A stretch of 9,368 bases of DNA from Methanomassiliicoccales archaeon UBA280 (GTDB taxonomy: Archaea > Thermoplasmatota > Thermoplasmata > SG8-5). The translations under genes and the position numbers were made by a program. The stretch covers positions 1 through 9,368 of the forward strand of contig DAKD01000007.1 in assembly GCA_002499085.1 (NCBI GenBank), written 5' to 3'. Under the pieces are notes generated by a model. It did not search any database. It had not been told where the DNA came from and saw only the letters and a list, made by a program, of their open reading frames with translations. Below, in pieces: positions 7,078 through 9,368 of this stretch. Position 1 is the stretch's first letter. Each line of letters opens with the position of its first letter.

Positions 7078-7170
7078 AGCGACGCATGTGTCGCGACCAA
7101 GCCGAATCTCTGATTCGGCGCTAGGAGCGGCCATACTTGGCTGCGACCAAGCCGAATCTCTGATTCGGCG
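7073..7170. repeat. Two tandem 48/50-bp hairpin units inside the mobile element
   Basis: Unit A is 7073-7120 and unit B 7121-7170. Both start CTAGGAGCG and end with the same GCGACCAA segment followed by GCCGAATC-TCT-GATTCGGC, an 8-bp stem with a 3-nt loop (7101-7119 and 7151-7169). The middle differs but still folds: 7079-7084 with 7089-7094 in A (loop CATG), and 7127-7133 with 7138-7144 in B (loop TACT). Confidence 0.85.
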
Positions 7171-7195
7171 CTGGGGTGCTTCCAAATCGCATTCG

Positions 7196-7218
7196 CTGGC
7201 TTGGTTCGGACAAGCCAG
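7196..7218. repeat. Perfect 8-bp-stem hairpin in the mobile element
   Basis: CTGGCTTG (7196-7203) pairs with CAAGCCAG (7211-7218) around the 7-nt loop GTTCGGA. The loop side GCTTGGTTCG resembles the complement of CGACCAAGC found in both tandem units, so the right half of the element may be a decayed inverted copy of the left half. Confidence 0.7.
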
Positions 7219-7220
7219 TC

Positions 7221-7274
7221 CCCCTAGACCCTAGACCCTTTATCCCATTTTGAAAACGCAGACCCTAGACCCTC
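7221..7274. repeat. Inverted C-rich heptamer arrays (right arm of the element)
   Basis: Two short runs, 7221-7239 and 7261-7274, carry the complement of the heptamer array (CCCTAGA units) separated by about 20 bp. The first is an 18-bp perfect inverted match to 7046-7063, closing a stem around the hairpin units. Confidence 0.8.
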
Positions 7275-7313
7275 ACAACATGGTGACAATATCACTGAAT
7301 CCTTGACAAGCTC

Positions 7314-7321
7314 ATATGTTC
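7314..7321. repeat. Right copy of the 8-bp target-site duplication
   Basis: ATATGTTC directly follows the right terminal repeat (ending GACAAGCTC at 7313) and equals 6997-7004. Confidence 0.75.
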
Positions 7322-7354
7322 AAAATCCTTTAATAGTACCCGTTCTATCCAAAA

Positions 7355-7396
7355 AGTGGTCATCATTGCCCGGACCGTATATCCCCTTTGACCACT
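7355..7396. promoter_or_regulatory. Promoter region with an 8-bp inverted repeat around a TATA box (possible operator)
   Basis: AGTGGTCA (7355-7362) and TGACCACT (7389-7396) are perfect complements 26 bp apart. Between them lies TATAT (7378-7382), about 26 bp before a likely transcription start near 7406 for the small ORF at 7420. The layout would suit a dimeric regulator straddling the TATA box. TTTAATA at 7329-7335 is a weaker alternative TATA. No regulator gene is linked, so its use is inferred. Confidence 0.4.
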
Positions 7397-7419
7397 CTGT
7401 TGTCATCCGGTGATAACAG

Positions 7420-7536
7420 ATGTTCGAGAAAATAACGGAAGCAGTGAGGCGGATGACACAAGGCAAGCCGGAGCAGCATGCAATATCCTCAAATATGATG
7501 ATATACACGCAGCACATACATCCTGATGCAAGGTAG
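7420..7536 (+). CDS. 38-residue small protein upstream of the bactofilin-like gene
   Basis: ATG 7420 to TAG 7534-7536. GGTGAT (7409-7414), a good match to the archaeal anti-Shine-Dalgarno complement, lies 5 nt before the ATG, which is the main reason to call it. The first half is helical and basic/amphipathic (MFEKITEAVRRMTQGKPEQ); the second half is less regular and rich in Met, His and Ile, ending HIHPDAR. There is no signal peptide. Its stop is 18 nt before ATG 7555 of the next gene, so the two are probably co-transcribed and the small protein may be a partner of the polymer-forming protein. Alternatively it is a leader peptide. Function is unknown. Confidence 0.55.
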   Translation: MFEKITEAVRRMTQGKPEQHAISSNMMIYTQHIHPDAR

Positions 7537-7554
7537 GTGCACCGGAGTGAACAC

Positions 7555-8247
7555 ATGACCGAGAAACAGAGAATTGCCAGGGTTGAACTGAGCCCCTTTG
7601 ACAGGGGGAAGGCGGTGGACGTGTACTGCAGGGAATTTGTTTGCTCGGCAGCCGGAAAAGTGCAGGGAAACCTCGATGCCGAAACCGCAGATATAAAGGG
7701 CGCGTGCAAGGTCAGCGGAAATGTGAATGCCGTAATCCTGAAGATAGGAGGCTCGCTGAAGGTGACCGGCGACGTGAAGTCGGAGCTCATCCGCGCCAAG
7801 GGAGCTTTCAAGGTCGAGGGCAATTTGACTGCGGCCAACCTCAGGATAACCGGCGCCACAAAGGTTTTGGGCAAAATCGAATCCTCCGAGGAGATCTTCG
7901 TCCAGGGCGTGCTCAGCTGCCAATCTGACATAGTTTCTGCCGCATTCAATCTGCAGGGGGCGGTCAATGCCAAGAACCTCCTCAGAGCCAGTATTTTCAC
8001 GGCCGATCTCGGAGGCAGAAGCGCGATTAAATACCTGGAGGCGGAGAGGATCAGGGTTACGTCGAGCAGAAATGATTCCGAATTGGTCGTAAAGAAAATC
8101 ACAGCCAAGGAAGCCTATCTCGAGAACACAGTGGCCGAGCTGGTAGAGGCGGAAAAGGTCATCATAGGCAAAGGCTGCACCGTGAGCGAGGTCAAGGCCG
8201 CCGAGCTTGAGGTCCACAGTGGCTCCAAGGTCGGAAAGAGGCTGTGA
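7555..8247 (+). CDS. Bactofilin-like (polymer-forming cytoskeletal, DUF583-type) beta-helix protein
   Basis: 230 residues. ATG 7555 is preferred over the in-frame GTG 7537 because GGAGTGA (7544-7550) sits 4 nt before it. Five repeats with an exact 17-residue period carry KVxG(N/D/K): K35, K52, K69, K86 and K103, each followed by V, with small or polar turns (GACKVSGN, GAFKVEGN, GATKVLGK). After a 12-residue step the 17-residue spacing resumes at FVQG (115) and NLQG (132). This is the short-rung right-handed beta-helix pattern of bactofilins, which polymerise end to end without nucleotide. No membrane segment is seen; the short N-terminal tail (1-30) is polar and could mediate targeting. The C-terminal third (150-230) continues with I/V/A-rich rungs (AELVEAEKVIIGKG). 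An archaeal DUF583/FapA-like repeat protein of other function is the alternative. Confidence 0.8.
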   Translation: MTEKQRIARVELSPFDRGKAVDVYCREFVCSAAGKVQGNLDAETADIKGACKVSGNVNAVILKIGGSLKVTGDVKSELIRAKGAFKVEGNLTAANLRITGATKVLGKIESSEEIFVQGVLSCQSDIVSAAFNLQGAVNAKNLLRASIFTADLGGRSAIKYLEAERIRVTSSRNDSELVVKKITAKEAYLENTVAELVEAEKVIIGKGCTVSEVKAAELEVHSGSKVGKRL

Positions 8248-8352
8248 TCCTCTTTCAGAATAGGACTCGGAGACAGCCAGAATTGCCTCTTCGATTCAAG
8301 AATCGGAAATAGATTGAATATCTTTCTGATTCAAGAATCAGAAATAAATAGA
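8248..8352. terminator. Convergent intergenic region, candidate bidirectional terminator
   Basis: The bactofilin-like gene (+) ends at 8247 and the FKBP gene (-) at 8353. The 105-bp gap has T-rich tracts on the plus strand (CCTCTTTC at 8249-8256, TCTTTC at 8321-8326) and AA-loop hairpins formed by the 35-bp repeat. Archaeal termination mainly needs T-tracts, so the hairpins may be incidental. Confidence 0.35.
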
Positions 8353-8367
8353 TTATCTTTCTGATTC
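8298..8367 (-). repeat. Two tandem 35-bp repeats overlapping the FKBP stop codon
   Basis: Read on the minus strand, copy 1 (8367-8333) and copy 2 (8332-8298) are each 35 bp and match at 31 positions; a partial third copy (GAATCG) begins at 8297. Each starts GAATCAGAAAGATA and ends GATTCTT. Junctions form hairpins: 8323-8332 with 8335-8344 (10 bp) and 8292-8297 with 8300-8305 (6 bp). Copy 1 encodes the last FKBP residues (ESER) and the TAA stop. Confidence 0.85.
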
Positions 8368-9243
8368 CGGAATTACCTCGGACTCCTCTTCGGGCTCGGG
8401 TTTTTGCGCAGGTTTCTCGGGTTCCTTCGACTCATCCTTTGCCTCGTCCTTCGGTTCTTCCTTCGGTTCTTCCTTTTTCACGTACTGTTCCACAAAATTT
8501 ATTGTGGCTATGCCAAGGATCTGCCTGAGGTCGCTCACGACCTTGTACTTGAGGGTGAACCATCTGTGGTCGTACTTGCACATGTCCGAAAGCACCAGTT
8601 CCAGCGTATCCCCTTTGATGCTGGCCTTGAACTCGGATGAGCTGCCGAAGTCAGCTTCGATGATGCCCAGCGCCCTTTCCTCTGGAGTCTCGGCCTTCTT
8701 GTGAATCGTGTAATCATACTTCAGGTTCTTTCCCGCCAGCGGGTCGTTGAAGTCGACCCTCACCCTGCCGGAGGTCATGTTGGTGATGGTCCCTATCTTA
8801 TTCTTGATCTGGACGCGCATTCCCGGTTCCGGGTCTATCTCCTGTTTCTGCAGCTCGCGGATGGAGAATATCTCGACCATGTTGGGCTGCCTTTCCCCGG
8901 CCCCTTCTCCGGGGGGTATCTTTGCGCTCACTTTCTCACCGACAGGTGCGCCCAGGAACGATTTGTCCAGGCCGGGTATCACGCGGCCGTGGCCCACGAT
9001 TGTGACTATCGGTTCGTATGTGGCCTTCTCGTTGAATATGTCGCCGGCCTTTGCATGCTCCGCATTGGTCGTATCGAAAAGCTCCTCTGTCCCGTCCGGG
9101 TTGACTATATAGGCGTCGAAATCGAGGGTGATTATGTCCCCCTCGGCGATGCCGCCATTCTTTGCGGCCTTCTTTGCCTCCGGCTTCGGAGCTGGTTCTG
9201 CGTTCGGGCTTTCCTCTTTCGGTTTGGTTTTCTTCGGCGGCAT
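8353..9243 (-). CDS. FKBP-type peptidyl-prolyl cis-trans isomerase/chaperone, long archaeal (FKBP26-like) type
   Basis: 296 residues. ATG 9243 is chosen because MPPKKTKPKEE begins there, and AGGGGT lies 7 nt before it; the open frame to 9315 only runs into the upstream repeat. After a Lys/Pro/Ala-rich leader (1-30) comes an FKBP domain (about 33-114) with DFDAYI, LFDTT (55-59) and VGHGRVIPGLD (83-93). It is interrupted by the SlyD-like insert-in-flap domain (about 115-178), recognised by the DFNDPLAGK motif (164-172). Residues about 183-255 form a third alpha/beta domain as in archaeal FKBP26. The last 40 residues are a Glu/Lys/Pro tail (KKEEPKEEPKDEAKDESKE). It catalyses prolyl isomerisation and holds folding substrates in the cytoplasm. 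It lacks the His/Cys metal tail of bacterial SlyD. The charged tail ends inside a DNA repeat that covers the stop codon. Confidence 0.94.
   Translation of the reverse strand: MPPKKTKPKEESPNAEPAPKPEAKKAAKNGGIAEGDIITLDFDAYIVNPDGTEELFDTTNAEHAKAGDIFNEKATYEPIVTIVGHGRVIPGLDKSFLGAPVGEKVSAKIPPGEGAGERQPNMVEIFSIRELQKQEIDPEPGMRVQIKNKIGTITNMTSGRVRVDFNDPLAGKNLKYDYTIHKKAETPEERALGIIEADFGSSSEFKASIKGDTLELVLSDMCKYDHRWFTLKYKVVSDLRQILGIATINFVEQYVKKEEPKEEPKDEAKDESKEPEKPAQKPEPEEESEVIPESER
8449..8472 (-). repeat. 12-bp tandem duplication coding the FKBP acidic tail
   Basis: CTTCGGTTCTTC occurs twice in perfect tandem (8449-8460 and 8461-8472). On the minus strand it codes two consecutive EEPK units, so part of the charged tail grew by short in-frame duplication. 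Confidence 0.8.
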
Positions 9244-9269
9244 GTTGATACCCCTGGTGAGTCGGCACC

Positions 9270-9288
9270 AATAAATGTTTTGTATTAA
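9270..9288 (-). promoter_or_regulatory. AT-rich promoter region of the FKBP gene
   Basis: On the minus strand TTAATAC (9288-9282) and ATTTATT (9276-9270) are the only TATA-like elements before ATG 9243. The first would give a start near 9259 with a short leader containing AGGGGT. The second would give an almost leaderless mRNA. The sequence does not decide between them. Confidence 0.4.
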
Positions 9289-9304
9289 TCCTTTTGGGTA
9301 AACA

Positions 9305-9368
9305 GAGTCTGTCAACTTCTTGGTGAATGCTTGGGGCTAGGGTCTAGGGGCTAGGGTCTAGGGGCTAG
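9305..9368. mobile_element. Left end of a second copy of the MITE-like element, cut by the window end
   Basis: Bases 9305-9344 match 7005-7044 at 37 of 40 positions, beginning with an identical 17-bp terminal stretch (GAGTCTGTCAACTTCTT). The heptamer array then follows with a different unit order, alternating GGGGCTA and GGGTCTA. The matching boundary at exactly the same terminal base, with unrelated sequence upstream, confirms where the element starts. The preceding 8 bp (GGTAAACA, 9297-9304) should be its target duplication. The G-runs here also satisfy the G-quadruplex motif. Confidence 0.75.

Larger units (their letters stand above)
7005..7313. mobile_element. 309-bp non-autonomous MITE-like element with terminal inverted repeats
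   Basis: The element lies in the gene-free stretch between mptE and the bactofilin operon. The left end reads GAGTCTGTCAA and the complement of the right end reads GAGCTTGTCAA (9 of 11 match), with a second weakly matching patch about 20 bp in. Perfect 8-bp copies of ATATGTTC flank it. It encodes no transposase and no convincing protein. The interior is highly structured: a G-rich heptamer array, two 48/50-bp tandem units, an 8-bp-stem hairpin and an inverted C-rich array. A second left end starts at 9305. I cannot assign the mobilising transposase; an 8-bp duplication occurs in several IS families. An alternative is an immobile palindromic repeat, but the exact flanking duplication argues for transposition. 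Confidence 0.75.

Noticed and set aside
7101..7169. Rho-independent terminators after mptE
   Set aside because: The 8-bp stems lack a following T-tract, occur twice inside a repeated unit and belong to the mobile element.
7033..7274. CRISPR array
   Set aside because: The repeated units are heptamers or adjoining 48/50-bp hairpin units without unique spacers of regular length, and no cas genes are present.
7320..8217. Long minus-strand open frames opposite the bactofilin-like gene
   Set aside because: The plus frame has ribosome sites and an exact 17-residue protein repeat; the antisense frames show neither.
9244..9315. N-terminal extension of the FKBP reading frame to 9315
   Set aside because: It adds 24 residues with no family resemblance, crosses the AT-rich promoter and enters the mobile-element end. 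MPPKKTKPKEE from 9243 is a typical start.
1..9368. tRNA or rRNA genes
   Set aside because: No cloverleaf with the expected conserved arms and no conserved rRNA segment was noticed on either strand by eye.

Overview
The window reads as the genome of a Thermoplasmata-like euryarchaeon (Ca. Thermoplasmatota). This placement is inferred from gene content and gene signals; no rRNA gene is present to confirm it. The evidence is an archaeal MptE-type pterin pyrophosphokinase, a geranylgeranyl reductase for archaeal lipids, a three-domain archaeal FKBP of the FKBP26 type and a DUF116 cysteine protein. TATA boxes lie about 25-28 bp from start codons (leaderless genes), and some genes carry GGTGAT or GGAG Shine-Dalgarno sites. 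Genes are moderately GC-rich and tightly packed, with AT-rich promoters.

Layout. Bases 1-1356 (+) are the C-terminal part of a large secreted or surface beta-sandwich protein. Bases 1411-3700 (+) hold a probable two-gene operon: an unrecognised long coiled-coil protein and an NAD-type beta-decarboxylating dehydrogenase (isopropylmalate/homoisocitrate/isocitrate family). Its stop codon abuts the stop of the opposing DUF116 gene. Bases 6262-3701 (-) hold a COG1407 metallophosphoesterase, a geranylgeranyl reductase 4 nt further on, and DUF116 with its own TATA box. The phosphoesterase is divergent from mptE (6310-6984, +), and one TATA element appears to serve both. Bases 7420-8247 (+) hold a 38-residue small ORF followed by a bactofilin-like beta-helix protein. 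Bases 9243-8353 (-) encode the FKBP-type prolyl isomerase/chaperone.

The least ordinary part is the gene-free stretch 6985-7419. It contains a 309-bp element (7005-7313) with imperfect terminal inverted repeats and a perfect 8-bp flanking duplication (ATATGTTC), which looks like a non-autonomous MITE-type transposable element. Inside it are a CTAGGGT heptamer array with G-quadruplex potential, an inverted C-rich copy of that array 18 bp long, and a tandem 48/50-bp unit whose variable hairpin changes sequence but keeps its pairing. The left end of a second copy begins at 9305, exactly 2300 bp downstream, and runs off the window. Both copies sit just upstream of promoters. A separate 35-bp tandem repeat covers the FKBP stop codon between the convergent bactofilin and FKBP genes.

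The genes touch lipid saturation, C1-carrier (pterin) synthesis, amino-acid or coenzyme metabolism, protein folding and cytoskeleton-like polymers. Apart from the short operons they do not form one obvious pathway.
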